A stretch of DNA of 64,000 bases from JBHENC01 sp046262295 (GCA_046262295.1 JBHENC010000002.1:186001-250000), one strand, 5' to 3'; numbered from the stretch's first letter, positions 16,270-27,807 are shown. Notes: generated by a model not told the origin, from the letters alone. Translations and numbers: made by a program.

Positions 16270-18204
16270 ATGATTATGAAACGCCTCGCCGGGATTCTCG
16301 CCCCTGTACTTTGTGTGCTGCTTGCTGCGCCCGTTTATTCGTCAATTGCGAAAGATTCTTGGATCAGCGTGCGCTCCAAAAATTTCACGCTCGTTGGAAA
16401 CGCGAGTGAGCGCGATATACGCGAAGTCGCCAGTCGTCTCGAACAATTCCGCAGTGTTTTCACACTGCTATTCCCGAAAGCCAAATTCAACGATGCGCTG
16501 CAAACCAAGGTTGTCGTCTTCAAGAGCGACAACGCTTTCAAGCCGTTCAAGCCTCTTTATAACGGGCGACCCGCTTCCGTCGCCGGTTATTTTCAACCCG
16601 GGCCGGACGTAAACTACATCGCACTCACTTCCGAGCGCCGCAACACAGAGAACCCTTACAGCGTTATCTTTCACGAGTTCGTTCATCTGCTCGTCGAAAA
16701 TAATATGCACAACCCGCCCGCATGGTTTAATGAAGGATTAGCGGAGTTTTATAGCTCCTTTGAAATATCGGACGGCGACAAGAAAATAACGCTTGGCAAA
16801 CCCATCGTTAATCATGTTCTGCTGCTGCGCGAAAACAAGTTCATCCCGCTGCAAACACTCTTCGCCGTCAACCATGCTTCGCCGCTCTACAACGAGCGCA
16901 GCAAGCAGGGAATCTTTTACGCCGAATCGTGGGCGCTCGTGCATTACCTGTTACTCGGCAACAACGAACAGCGCAAGGATCAATTTCTGACGTTTCTCAA
17001 GTTGCTGTCGGCGGGCAAGCCCGTTGAGGAAAGTTTCCCGCAAGCATTTCAAACCGATTTCGCGCATATCGAAAAAGAGTTGGCGCAGTACATCAATCAT
17101 AACTCTTATCCGGTGCGAAATTTCGTCTTCAATCAGCAAGTTGACTCGGATAAAGAGATGCAGAGCGCGCCCGTGTCGGAAGCCGAAGCGCAAAGCTATC
17201 TGGGCGATTTGTTGCTGCACTCGAATCGGCTGGATGATGCCGAAAGTTATCTGAATCAATCGCTCACGCTCGATGCCGATCTCGCTCCGGCACACTCTTC
17301 GCTCGGCCTTTTGCGCGCACGCCAGAAACGATTTGGTGAAGCCAAAGAGCACTTGCAGCGCGCCGCCTCCGCCAACACCCGGAATTATCTGATTCATTAC
17401 TACTACGCTTACGTTCTCAGCCGTGAGGGGATGGACGAAGGACAACTAGTTTCGGGATACGCGCCGGAGTTGGCCGAAAAAATGCGTGGCGAACTACGGC
17501 AGGCGATCAAACTCGCGCCGGATTTTCCAGAGTCGTATCATCTGCTCGCGTTCATCAATTTAGTGACCGGCGAGCAACTGGTGGAAGCCACCGGAATGAT
17601 GGCACGCGCTATTTCGCTTAAACCGGGACGCGAGGATTTCGCGCTGGTGCTCGGGCAAATTTATCTGCGCCGCAAACAGTTCAACGCCGCACGCAATACG
17701 CTCGCGCCGCTCGCCCGCACAAGCCCCGATCCGCAACTACGCGCCCGCGCCGCAGACTTGATTGAAAGAACAGCCGCTCTCGAAGAACAATCGGCGCTCG
17801 CGCGTTCAAACGGAAGTGACGCGGCGCATAACGCTGCCGGGACAGTGAGCGATCCGAACCGCACTTCATCTTCACCGCCACCACCCGCCCGTCCGCTGCT
17901 GAAAAGGCAATTCGAGGGCACGCGCGCACGCGGTCTGCTCTCAAGCATCGAATGCAATGATGCTGGCATCGTGTTGTCCGTGCAAGTCGGCGGCCACACA
18001 CTGCGGTTACACAACGCCGCCGCCGATCAAGTCAAATTTGTAACGTACATGGCGGGCATCAACGACGCGATCAGTTGTGGCGCGCGTAATCCTGCGAACA
18101 CAGTGCTGGTCACTTATCGTCCGGCAAAAGATGCGCGTGCCGGGTATGATGGTGAAGCGGTGGCCGTCGAGTTCGTACCCGAGGATGTCCAAACGGAACC
18201 TTAA
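16270..18204 (+). CDS. Exported TPR protein with gluzincin-like HExxH domain
   Basis: 644 residues (an ATG at 16276 is equally possible). A signal peptide is followed by a peptidase-MA-like domain: FHEFVHLLVE with H135-E136-x-x-H139 and WFNEGLAEFYSS with E154 as third zinc ligand. Residues ~300-490 contain at least four TPR units (DDAESYLNQSLTLDADLAPAHSSLG and similar). A Ser/Pro-rich linker and a C-terminal ~85-residue beta domain (GLLSSIECNDAGIVLSVQVGG) follow. It is likely a periplasmic or outer-membrane-associated metallopeptidase with a protein-binding TPR arm. It converges on the next gene with a 46-base gap. Confidence 0.75.
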   Translation: MIMKRLAGILAPVLCVLLAAPVYSSIAKDSWISVRSKNFTLVGNASERDIREVASRLEQFRSVFTLLFPKAKFNDALQTKVVVFKSDNAFKPFKPLYNGRPASVAGYFQPGPDVNYIALTSERRNTENPYSVIFHEFVHLLVENNMHNPPAWFNEGLAEFYSSFEISDGDKKITLGKPIVNHVLLLRENKFIPLQTLFAVNHASPLYNERSKQGIFYAESWALVHYLLLGNNEQRKDQFLTFLKLLSAGKPVEESFPQAFQTDFAHIEKELAQYINHNSYPVRNFVFNQQVDSDKEMQSAPVSEAEAQSYLGDLLLHSNRLDDAESYLNQSLTLDADLAPAHSSLGLLRARQKRFGEAKEHLQRAASANTRNYLIHYYYAYVLSREGMDEGQLVSGYAPELAEKMRGELRQAIKLAPDFPESYHLLAFINLVTGEQLVEATGMMARAISLKPGREDFALVLGQIYLRRKQFNAARNTLAPLARTSPDPQLRARAADLIERTAALEEQSALARSNGSDAAHNAAGTVSDPNRTSSSPPPPARPLLKRQFEGTRARGLLSSIECNDAGIVLSVQVGGHTLRLHNAAADQVKFVTYMAGINDAISCGARNPANTVLVTYRPAKDARAGYDGEAVAVEFVPEDVQTEP

Positions 18205-18250
18205 CGACGCTGTCCGTAGCCTGTAATAAAGAACGCACGCAAACTTTTCT

Positions 18251-20323
18251 TCAACGCTGCGGCGGGCGTTTGTCGGCGGGCGGTGGTGGCGGTGCGGCGC
18301 GTGGGATGTCGCCGTCGTCGAGGATGATGACGGGCGCGGGTGGTGTTTGTTGCGAAGCGTCCGGGTGTTTGAGTGCGGGCGCAGTGTTGCGGAGCGCGGG
18401 CGCGGTTTTGGGTTTTGGGAAACGGACGGTGGCGACTTCGCGTGTGCGGCGTAGGATTGCGCCGCCGCGTCCCGCGACCCATGCTTCCGATCCGCCGCGA
18501 TAGGCGACGGAGAAGAGTTGCGCGCTTGTGCCGGTGGCCTGCAATTCCCACGTCAGGCCGCCGTTTCCGGTGCGCAGCACGCGGCCTTGATCGCCGGAGA
18601 TCAGTGCATCGTCGCGGCTCGCGGCGGAGACGGCAAAGAAATTTGCGCGTATGTCGCTCTCCTGCACTTTCCATGTCGCGCCGCCGTCGTCCGTGCGCAA
18701 AATTATCCCTCGCGCGCCGACCACGTAACCACGCATCGCATCGGCAAAGCTTACGCTGTAAAGCCATTCCTTAATATTCGTTTCAACGTATTTCCAACTC
18801 TCGCCGCCGTCATCTGTGCGTAGGATTGTGCCCTGCGAGCCGACGGCGACACCGTGTTTCTCATCCGTAAATGAAACGGCTTCGAGCCATGCGAGTGTCT
18901 TTGTTTGTTGTGGATGCCAGCTCTCGCCGCCATCTTCCGTGTAGAGCATCAATCCGCGTGCGCCGCACGCCCAGCCGCGCTTGTCATTGATAAAGGAAAC
19001 GCCGAACAGATCATCCGTGAAGCCGGAGCGTTGCGGCGTCCAGACGATGCCGCCGGTCGTCGAATGCAGAATCGTGCCCGCTTCGCCGATTGCCCAGCCG
19101 TTCTCGTCGTCGGCGAAAGTGATGGCGTTCAGGCGCGCGTTTGTGCCGGAAGGCCGCACCGTCCAATTCTTGCCGCCTGACCCTGTGTACAGAATCCGCC
19201 CGCGCGAGCCGCACGCCCAGCCGCGCGTGTCCGTGAGAAAAAAGATGTCCGCGAGATCGTCGCGCCCGCCTTCCGTCAAGCGTCGCCACTGAAAGCCGCC
19301 GTCGTCTGTGCGCACGATCAGGCCATCGCCGCCCGCCGCCCAGCCCGTGTTGCCATTTGCGAAAAAGATTGTGGCGAGGCGCGGGTTCGTTCGCACGCTG
19401 ACGGGCAGCCAGATGTTTCCGCCGTCGCCGGTGGTGAGCACAACGCCGCCGTCGCCCGTCGCCCAGCCGCGCCGCTCGTTTGCGAAGAAGACCGCGTAAA
19501 GGTCTGTGCGCAGAAGAAAACTTACGGGCGTCCATGTTTCGCCGCCGTTTTCCGTGCGAAGAATGCGCCCGCCGTAGCCGACCGCGATGGCGCGCTCCGG
19601 TGTCAGAAACGCAACGCCCGCGAGCGGCAACTTGTCTGCCACATCATGCTGCTGCCAGCTCTCGCCGCCGTCTTTCGTGACGAGCAGCGTACCGTTTGCT
19701 CCGACCGCCGCGCCGATCTCTTTTGTGGCGAAAGCGACGGAAGCGAGATGCGCGCTGGTGTTTGTCTTTTGCGCGTGCCATGTCAGGCCGCCATCAATTG
19801 TGGCGAGCAGGATTCCGTAAGTCCCGACAATCCACCCGCGCGACGAATCTTCGGGAGCGAAGGCGACGCCGTACAAATGATCGCGCACGCCCGTCGCTCT
19901 TTGAATCCATTTCGCGCCGCCGTTTGTCGTCGTCAATACAGTTCCACGCGCGCCGACGATGAGAGCGCGTTCGCTATCTTTGACATAGAGACCGTAGAGC
20001 GTCGCGGCGGCGGCGGGCGATGTTTGCGTTTCCCAAGTGAAGCCGCCGTCGTTTGTGTGCAGAATCGCGCCGCCGTCGCCCACCGCCCAGCCATGCAAAT
20101 CGTCAAGGCTAAAGCGCACACTGAACAGCGCGTTTCCCTGCGGCAAAGGGTTTTGCCATTGCCAGCCGCGCACGGGCATTTGCGCGTGAATTGAAATTAA
20201 ACAAGAGATGCAGAGCAGTAGAGGCGGCAGCACGCGGCGGCGCGAGAGGGCGACGAAAACATCGCGCGCCGTGAGACGACGTGACGCGCGTTCGATGCTG
20301 AAGATAGAAGCGAGATTAGGCAC
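18251..20323 (-). CDS. Exported Ycf48-like repeat (beta-propeller) protein
   Basis: 690 residues from a GTG at 20323. A basic N-terminus and hydrophobic stretch (LPPLLLCISCLISIHAQ) form a signal peptide. At least 13 tandem units of ~43 residues follow, each with the pattern GWAVGDGGxILxTxDGGxTW, the Ycf48/HCF136 and BNR-like signature of a photosystem II assembly factor, here greatly expanded and probably forming two propellers. The end is proline-rich (PPPPPADKRPPQR). There are no photosynthesis genes nearby, so a cell-surface or scaffold role is more likely than photosystem assembly. Confidence 0.85.
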   Translation of the reverse strand: MPNLASIFSIERASRRLTARDVFVALSRRRVLPPLLLCISCLISIHAQMPVRGWQWQNPLPQGNALFSVRFSLDDLHGWAVGDGGAILHTNDGGFTWETQTSPAAAATLYGLYVKDSERALIVGARGTVLTTTNGGAKWIQRATGVRDHLYGVAFAPEDSSRGWIVGTYGILLATIDGGLTWHAQKTNTSAHLASVAFATKEIGAAVGANGTLLVTKDGGESWQQHDVADKLPLAGVAFLTPERAIAVGYGGRILRTENGGETWTPVSFLLRTDLYAVFFANERRGWATGDGGVVLTTGDGGNIWLPVSVRTNPRLATIFFANGNTGWAAGGDGLIVRTDDGGFQWRRLTEGGRDDLADIFFLTDTRGWACGSRGRILYTGSGGKNWTVRPSGTNARLNAITFADDENGWAIGEAGTILHSTTGGIVWTPQRSGFTDDLFGVSFINDKRGWACGARGLMLYTEDGGESWHPQQTKTLAWLEAVSFTDEKHGVAVGSQGTILRTDDGGESWKYVETNIKEWLYSVSFADAMRGYVVGARGIILRTDDGGATWKVQESDIRANFFAVSAASRDDALISGDQGRVLRTGNGGLTWELQATGTSAQLFSVAYRGGSEAWVAGRGGAILRRTREVATVRFPKPKTAPALRNTAPALKHPDASQQTPPAPVIILDDGDIPRAAPPPPPADKRPPQR

Positions 20324-20466
20324 TTGGTTGTTCTGATTACGCGAAACGTGAGCGTCCTGCTTAACTTAAAGAGAGCCGCGTTTTTATCGGGAAGAGAAGT
20401 ATAGAACCGTGACTCGCAAAAAGGCCACTCGCGCGGCAAGCCTATTCGTTTGCGTTGGACGCGCGC

Positions 20467-20946
20467 TTAAACGTCTAGCTCCGTGACGCCGATACTGTCA
20501 ACGGCTTCGCGTAGCACGCTTTCGTCAACGCGGCCGAGCGCGGCGATGCGTCTCGCTGCGCCGTCAACCGCTTCCTGCACGACATGACCGGCGTGCCCCT
20601 TCGTCCATGTCCACGCTATCTTATGCGGCGCGGCAACGCTGTCCAGCTTCTGCCACCATTCCAGATTCGCCTTGCGGCGAAAACGACCCGCCATCGTCTC
20701 GACGACATAGCGCGAATCGGTGAGCAAGCGCACGCGGCACGGCTCGCGTAACGCTTCGAGGCCGAGCGCGGCGGCGGCAATCTCCGCCTGCTGGTTCGTC
20801 GCCGTGCCAAGGTATGATCCGACGGCGCGCCAAATGCCGCGATAGCCAAGCACGGCGACCGCCGCCGCGCGCGTCTCCTTCTGCCCGTTGCCGAGACTCG
20901 AACCGTCGCTGAATATGGTGACTTCCTTCAATATCGCTCCCGCCAA
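20467..20946 (-). CDS. rnhA: Ribonuclease HI
   Basis: 159 residues from a TTG at 20946, 3 bases after the stop of the upstream ATPase gene, suggesting coupled translation. It degrades the RNA strand of RNA:DNA hybrids. Catalytic acidic residues are visible: D14 in FSDGSS, E in TNQQAEIAAA (~55), D in LLTDSRYV (~77), and D in AVDGAARR near the C-terminus, with the conserved TKGHAGH loop before it. Coexpression with a Rad50-like protein fits R-loop and break processing. Confidence 0.9.
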   Translation of the reverse strand: MAGAILKEVTIFSDGSSLGNGQKETRAAAVAVLGYRGIWRAVGSYLGTATNQQAEIAAAALGLEALREPCRVRLLTDSRYVVETMAGRFRRKANLEWWQKLDSVAAPHKIAWTWTKGHAGHVVQEAVDGAARRIAALGRVDESVLREAVDSIGVTELDV

Positions 20947-20949
20947 AAT

Positions 20950-23900
20950 TCACGCTTGCTGTGCGACGGATTCTTCAGGCGCATTTCGCCGCCGACGGCG
21001 TGGACGCTTACCCTTGTTATCATCGCTACTGTCGCCGTCGCCGCTATCCACATGGCGTTCATCGGAGCGTTCGACGTGGACGGTGTGATCTACGGCTTCC
21101 TCAAACGTATCGTCATGCGAGATAACGAAGAGTTGATCGAAGTGGCGCACCTGCCCGATTTGTTGCGCGAGGCGTTCGCGGCGTTCGGCGTCCATGTTGA
21201 CGGTCGGCTCGTCGAAGAAGGCCAGACGTATATCGGAAAGCTGCTTGAGGAGCGCGAGGCGCACGCTCAAGGCGGCGGCCATCTGTTCGCCGCCCGAAAG
21301 ATTCGGAAAAGATCGCTCATGGCCTTCTTCTTCGAGGACGATTTCGTAATCGCGCGTCCAACGCAGCGCGCGTCCGGCCTCGCCCGTGATTTCGCGGAAC
21401 AGTTGGTTGGCTTCTATCGAGACGTTATAGAGATAACTTTCGGTGACGAGCGGCCCCGCTTGCTTGAGTACATCGCGTATAAAATCCGTCGCTTCGTTTA
21501 ATCCTTCGAGCCGATCTTTCTCGCGTATCTCTTGATACATTTCGTCGCGGACTTTCAAGAGGCGTTCGATCTCGGCGGCGAGCGATGCTTTGCGTTGCTG
21601 CGCGGCGTCGAGTTGCGCGTGGGTCGCCGCGCTTCGCTCGCGCGTTACGATGAGGGCGGCGCGCTCTGCTTCGTGTTGCTCACGATTGTAAGCGGCGGCG
21701 AGACGCGAGTGTTCGGCATCAACTCTTTTCGCTTCATCGTCGGCGCGTGCGGCCTCCTGCGAAGCCTTGTTTGCTTCGGCCTCACGCGCGGGCAACGTCG
21801 CTGCGAGCGATTGGCTTGAGACGTATTCACGGTGCGCCGCAACGGTTTGATCCCGGCGCGCGCGCGCGGCTTCCCACTGCGCATCAAGCTCTGCGAAAGC
21901 CTTTAGTTCTTCCGCAATGGCTTGCGTCTGTGCGTCTAAGGCGCGCAAAGCATCGCGTGCGCCCGCGACTTCGCGCGTCAATTCTGCTTCGCGCGCAGCT
22001 TCGATTTGCAGCGCGGCGGCGCGTCCGCGCGGATCATTCAAGGCGCGCAATCTTTTCTCTGTTTGCGCAATGTCGCTCTCGAGCGCGGGGAGAGCTTCGG
22101 CGGCGGCAGAGACTCCCGCGCGTTCGTCGCGTCGCTTGATTCCTTCGGCCTCTATCTCCTGCAAACGTTGCTTGAGCGGCGCAAGCTCCGCATACTTGAG
22201 CGCGGCTTCGCGCACGTCCTTTAGCTCGGCGTCAATACCGAAAAGTTGTAGGCGCAACTCTTTCAAGCGCGCTGTTCCGGCGTGCGGAAGCTGCGCTATT
22301 TCGCGTTCGACGCAGGCAAGCGCGGCTTCGCGTTCTGTGAGCAACGCGCGCCCGCTTGCGATCTCCGCCCGTGCGTGTTCGAGACGCGAAACCTGCTTTT
22401 CAGCTTCGCGCGCCTCACGCGCCGCCGCCACAATTCCGGCCTGCGTTGTTTCAAGCGCAACGAGTTCCGCGCTGTTTGCTGCGAGATTATCCGTAAAATA
22501 AGTTTCGAGCGTTTGGCCTTCGCCGATATTCAAGCAACGCTCGGAGAGAATCGGGCACAGCCCGCCTTTAACTTCCGCGCGCATCTTTTCGTCGCGCGAG
22601 ATTTCGGCACGCAGATGCGCGACTCTTTCGGTCAACTCGCGCAAGCGTTTATCCAACTCCGGCACTTCTGCCGCCCGCGCCGAAAAAGTTTGCAGCTCGG
22701 CGACTTCTTTTTCCAGCGCAATTGTCAGCGCGCGCAATCGTTCGGCCTCGCGCAAGGTATCCTTGTGTTGATCCTGCAAGTGTTTGAGGCTGTTGGCCGC
22801 TTCGCTCGTTTTGCTTAGCGTAGTTTCGACGTGAAGGCGTTCGCTTTCAAGTTGTTCGACGCGCCCCTGCGCGCCCTCGCCGCCCTGCGCTTCTTTGACG
22901 CGCTTATGAGTTTGTGCGTGCTGCGTGCGCAACGATTCGAGTTCAGTGTCGAGTTGAGCGAGACGCGCGCGTGCGCTCGCAGCCTGTGCGCGCAGATCGC
23001 GCAGGCGTTCGCGTTCGCGCTCTAACGCTTCCTGCTCGCCGATTTCCGTTTCGAGCGCGGCAGCCGTCGCGCGTGCCGCTACGGAGCGTTCGAGAGCTTC
23101 TTCGATGCGGCGCACGTCCGCCACAGCCGTCGCTCGAAGTTGTGCGATGCGTGCGGCCTCTGCGCGTAGGCGTTCGCGTGCGTCGCGTTCCGCTTCCATC
23201 GAATGAAGCGCGTCAATCGCCGCGAGATGCGCCTGATGATCCGCCGCGACTCTCTGCGCGCTCGCTTCCGCGCGTTGCGCCGCATCGCGTTCGGCGTTCG
23301 CATCCTGAAGCCGCCGCAACGCCGCATCGCGCTCGACTTCGAGACGATCACGCAGCGCACGCATCTCACTCAAACACCCTTCGGCTTCGTCCATTCCGGC
23401 GACGATTGACGCGCGCCTTTCCATCTCTCCTTGCAACGCGGCGAGCGCGTTCGTTAATTCGCGCGTTGTGGTCGTTGCTTGTTCGTGCTCTTCGACGAGT
23501 TCACCGTAGCGCGCGAGTTGGCTTTCCGCGCCGCCGATGCGCCCGCGCACTTCCGCCGCGCGCTCGCGTATCAGATTCACGGTGTCGCGCAAACGCTCCG
23601 CGCCCTCGCGGTATTCTTCCACCTTTAGCAGGCGATCAAAAGATGCTTTGCGTTCGGACGGCGTGCGCAAAAAATCGGCTGTGAATGTTCCCTGCGGCAC
23701 GCCGATGGCGGAGCGAAACAGTCCCTTCAAATCCGTGCCCGGCTCGATGCCCAGATGCTGGCGAAGCATCGCGGCGACATCCGTTTTCTTATCCGCGATG
23801 CGCATATTAAGGCCGTGATCGAAAACGTAATAGCCGTTCGCCGTGTCGCGGTAAACCGTATACTGCCGTCCGTCCAGATCGCTCTCGAACGTGACGCGCG

Positions 23901-24102
23901 CAAAACCCTTCTTCGCGCCGCGCCGCAAAAAATCGTCCTTGCTGTATTCGAGCGTGTCGAAGAGCGTCCACGAGATCGCCTCGAGAATCGTCGTCTTGCC
24001 CGCGCCATTCTCGCCCGTGATCGCCGTCGTCCCACGCTCGAAGTGAAACTCCGCGTGGGCGTGGCATTTTATGTTTTCGAGTTCAACCCGTGTGACGTGC
24101 AT
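20950..24102 (-). CDS. SbcC/Rad50-like SMC-type ATPase
   Basis: 1050 residues. N-terminal Walker A GENGAGKTT (30-38) after MHVTRVELENIKCHAHAEF; a Q-loop region (GVPQGTFTADFLR); long coiled coils rich in A/E/R from ~165 to ~900; and a C-terminal head with signature NLSGGEQ (~932) and Walker B LAFFDEPT. The apex carries GLCPILSERC, where a CxxC zinc hook would be expected: two cysteines six residues apart. It processes DNA ends with an SbcD/Mre11 nuclease, which is not in the window. The C-terminal tail is basic (GKRPRRRRRN). The gene is followed by rnhA and preceded by hicA at a 15-base gap. Confidence 0.88.
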   Translation of the reverse strand: MHVTRVELENIKCHAHAEFHFERGTTAITGENGAGKTTILEAISWTLFDTLEYSKDDFLRRGAKKGFARVTFESDLDGRQYTVYRDTANGYYVFDHGLNMRIADKKTDVAAMLRQHLGIEPGTDLKGLFRSAIGVPQGTFTADFLRTPSERKASFDRLLKVEEYREGAERLRDTVNLIRERAAEVRGRIGGAESQLARYGELVEEHEQATTTTRELTNALAALQGEMERRASIVAGMDEAEGCLSEMRALRDRLEVERDAALRRLQDANAERDAAQRAEASAQRVAADHQAHLAAIDALHSMEAERDARERLRAEAARIAQLRATAVADVRRIEEALERSVAARATAAALETEIGEQEALERERERLRDLRAQAASARARLAQLDTELESLRTQHAQTHKRVKEAQGGEGAQGRVEQLESERLHVETTLSKTSEAANSLKHLQDQHKDTLREAERLRALTIALEKEVAELQTFSARAAEVPELDKRLRELTERVAHLRAEISRDEKMRAEVKGGLCPILSERCLNIGEGQTLETYFTDNLAANSAELVALETTQAGIVAAAREAREAEKQVSRLEHARAEIASGRALLTEREAALACVEREIAQLPHAGTARLKELRLQLFGIDAELKDVREAALKYAELAPLKQRLQEIEAEGIKRRDERAGVSAAAEALPALESDIAQTEKRLRALNDPRGRAAALQIEAAREAELTREVAGARDALRALDAQTQAIAEELKAFAELDAQWEAARARRDQTVAAHREYVSSQSLAATLPAREAEANKASQEAARADDEAKRVDAEHSRLAAAYNREQHEAERAALIVTRERSAATHAQLDAAQQRKASLAAEIERLLKVRDEMYQEIREKDRLEGLNEATDFIRDVLKQAGPLVTESYLYNVSIEANQLFREITGEAGRALRWTRDYEIVLEEEGHERSFPNLSGGEQMAAALSVRLALLKQLSDIRLAFFDEPTVNMDAERRERLAQQIGQVRHFDQLFVISHDDTFEEAVDHTVHVERSDERHVDSGDGDSSDDNKGKRPRRRRRNAPEESVAQQA

Positions 24103-24117
24103 TCTTGTGTTACATGC

Positions 24118-24339
24118 TTAAAGAAGTTTTAGGAAATCTTCGACGGTCAAACCGGCGTTGCGAATCAAGGCGCGAAGCGTTCCAATTGATAATTCTTTGT
24201 GCTGGGGAATCGAAAGGTTGACGCGAATGCCGGATTTCGTCATCACAAGATGGCTTCCGACTTGGCCTACTGTCTGCCAGCCTGCTTTTTGAAAAGCTTT
24301 GACTGTCTCTTTTCCCGAGATGTTATTCAATCTGCCCAT
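24118..24339 (-). CDS. hicA: HicA-family mRNA interferase toxin
   Basis: 73 residues from the ATG at 24339 (the frame opens 27 bases upstream). MGRLNNISGKETVKAFQKAGW with the catalytic-His segment GSHLVMTK and IPQHKELSIGTLRALIRNAGL are typical of HicA, a double-stranded-RNA-binding-fold toxin that cleaves mRNA. It is the second gene of the pair, after the HicB gene. Confidence 0.88.
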   Translation of the reverse strand: MGRLNNISGKETVKAFQKAGWQTVGQVGSHLVMTKSGIRVNLSIPQHKELSIGTLRALIRNAGLTVEDFLKLL

Positions 24340-24410
24340 GTCACGATTATACGGCTGTGACGACAATGTAATGTGAGCGACATCGTGAACAATATCGCGC
24401 GGCCAAATGG

Positions 24411-24626
24411 TTACACTGCGACGACGATGGGTTGTCTGCCATTTTGTTGCGGCAACCCGGAAATCGCTTTCTGGTCTTCAGCCCATAGCCATGCCGTAAT
24501 TGCTTCTTTAATATTATCCAGCGCCTCTTTTTCGTCCTTACCTTGAGAAACACAACCCGGAAGCGCAGGGCATTCCGCGACAATCCAGCCGTCTTCAGCT
24601 TCTTCAAGTGTCACATGGAAAAGCAT
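24411..24626 (-). CDS. hicB: HicB-family antitoxin
   Basis: 71 residues: MLFHVTLEEAEDGWIVAECPALPGCVSQGKDEKEALDNIKEAI is the partial RNase H-like HicB fold (beta-hairpin, then ECPxLPGC). There is no DNA-binding C-terminal domain, so autoregulation, if any, needs another factor. Gene order is antitoxin first, then toxin, with a 71-base gap. Confidence 0.88.
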   Translation of the reverse strand: MLFHVTLEEAEDGWIVAECPALPGCVSQGKDEKEALDNIKEAITAWLWAEDQKAISGLPQQNGRQPIVVAV

Positions 24627-24687
24627 CCTTAGTACTCCTGTTAGTTCCGATCAAATCTATTGCTTGATTCGTGCGCTTAACCCACTC

Positions 24688-26487
<1,800 letters not shown>

Positions 26488-26503
26488 GCTTAAAATAAAC
26501 TGC

Positions 26504-26947
26504 TTAATTAGATGCGTCGTGCCTTAAAGTTTTCTGCAAAAAATAACGATTATGGCCGGGCGGGAAATCCTTCAACTCGCCGAAGACCGTGTAGCCGTGC
26601 TTCTCATAAAACGGGCGCGCCTGAAAGCTAAAGGTATCGAGAAAAACCTGCGTGCAACCTCTCTTGATTGCTTCCTCTTCCGCTGCCGCAAGCATTTTTC
26701 GACCGTAACCTTTATGCCGCAAATTCTCATCAATCCATAGCAGATCAATATAAAGCCAGCCCCAATACGTGCCGCCGACAACGCCGCCCAAAATCCTGTT
26801 CGCTTCATCCCTGACGAAGACGATCAGCTTCCTGAAATCGTCTCGTCCCGTCTGCTCAAGATTGTATTTGCCTAAACCCTCACCGATGCGCCGCACGTCC
26901 GCGTCATCCGCGTGCTCTTCAAAACTTATACTGTACTCTTCCGTCAT
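26504..26947 (-). CDS. GNAT-family N-acetyltransferase
   Basis: 147 residues. The acetyl-CoA site is RHKGYGRKMLAAAEEEA (motif A, RxxGxG variant), followed by QVFLDTFSFQARPFYEKHGYTVFGEL, the usual GNAT C-terminus. The substrate is unknown. It is separated from lepA by 16 bases and may be cotranscribed with it. Confidence 0.85.
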   Translation of the reverse strand: MTEEYSISFEEHADDADVRRIGEGLGKYNLEQTGRDDFRKLIVFVRDEANRILGGVVGGTYWGWLYIDLLWIDENLRHKGYGRKMLAAAEEEAIKRGCTQVFLDTFSFQARPFYEKHGYTVFGELKDFPPGHNRYFLQKTLRHDASN

Positions 26948-27022
26948 CCGCGAAACCAGAGAAACGCGCCCGCCCCAAACCGTAAAGCGCGCCGCACGCT
27001 TAAACTTTCATCTAACTAACAT

Positions 27023-27050
27023 AACAAAACGGGCGCGAAACCGCACGCCC
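27023..27050 (-). terminator. Probable intrinsic terminator of the TcmP/DUF5131 operon
   Basis: On the minus strand GGGCG...CGCCC (27050-27031) forms a GC hairpin, followed by GTTTTGTT. It lies 32 bases beyond the DUF5131 stop. Confidence 0.55.
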
Positions 27051-27081
27051 GCCATCATTACAGTTTTATAGAAACAATCTT

Positions 27082-27804
27082 TCAGGCTACGGCTAATTCC
27101 GCTGGCATTTGATCCCACGTGCGGCCTTCAAGCGATCTACCCGCGCGTTTCTTGTTCGTGCCGCCCCATTGTTTGAAGAAGAAAGCGACGTTAGCCGACA
27201 CACATTGGTCACGAATATCCGTTACCCAAGACTGCGACATCACGCGCGAGCCGGGACCTGATTCGCCGCCGACTATGGCCCAATCAATATCTGTTAAGTT
27301 TAGATTAGGCAGAGGCCCAAGTAATGGTTCGAGCGACAAGAATTTAGTGTGCGCTCTGGTTTGGCGTAAATGATCGATGCGGAAAGCGTAATCTTGATTT
27401 TCGACGCTCACACCCATCCAGATATTTGGCTGCCAAGGTAATTGAGGGCTAAGCGCCAGAAGTCTATCGGAGCGTTTTGTGAGTATCTGGAAGCGATGCC
27501 AATGAGCGCGGCGCATAACATCGAACACGCGCAAAATAAAATCCGTCGGCACTTTCTTGTGAAACAGATCGCTCATTGAGTTGACAAAAATCACCTGCGG
27601 TTTTTTCCAGCGCAACGGCAACTCCAATGCGTGCTCTTGAACTGTTAAGGCAAAGCCGTTTACATAATTTCGCTGACCCATCGCCTGCAAACGCAACGCC
27701 AGCCGCTCGGCATAACAATGCTTACAGCCGGGACTAATTTTCGTGCAACCCGTAACCGGATTCCAAGTTGACTCCGTCCATTCGATGCTTGATTTTGCGC
27801 CCAT
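27082..27804 (-). CDS. DUF5131 (phage Gp37/Gp68-like) three-Cys-motif protein
   Basis: 240 residues. The N-terminal SIEWTESTWNPVTGCTKISPGC...HCYAE contains the clustered three cysteines that define this family; they are spaced much as in radical-SAM-like iron-sulfur enzymes. IFVNSMSDLFHKKVP, ILTKRSDR, WMGVSVENQD and VGGESGPGSR follow, all family hallmarks. It is found in phages and mobile islands; its enzymatic activity is not established. It is separated from the TcmP gene by 3 bases, the standard partnership. Confidence 0.88.
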   Translation of the reverse strand: MGAKSSIEWTESTWNPVTGCTKISPGCKHCYAERLALRLQAMGQRNYVNGFALTVQEHALELPLRWKKPQVIFVNSMSDLFHKKVPTDFILRVFDVMRRAHWHRFQILTKRSDRLLALSPQLPWQPNIWMGVSVENQDYAFRIDHLRQTRAHTKFLSLEPLLGPLPNLNLTDIDWAIVGGESGPGSRVMSQSWVTDIRDQCVSANVAFFFKQWGGTNKKRAGRSLEGRTWDQMPAELAVA

Positions 27805-27807
27805 GTC

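Noticed and set aside
21747..23684. Long plus-strand Arg-rich frames opposite the SbcC/Rad50-like gene
   Set aside because: Arginine-rich antisense shadows of a GC-rich coiled-coil gene.
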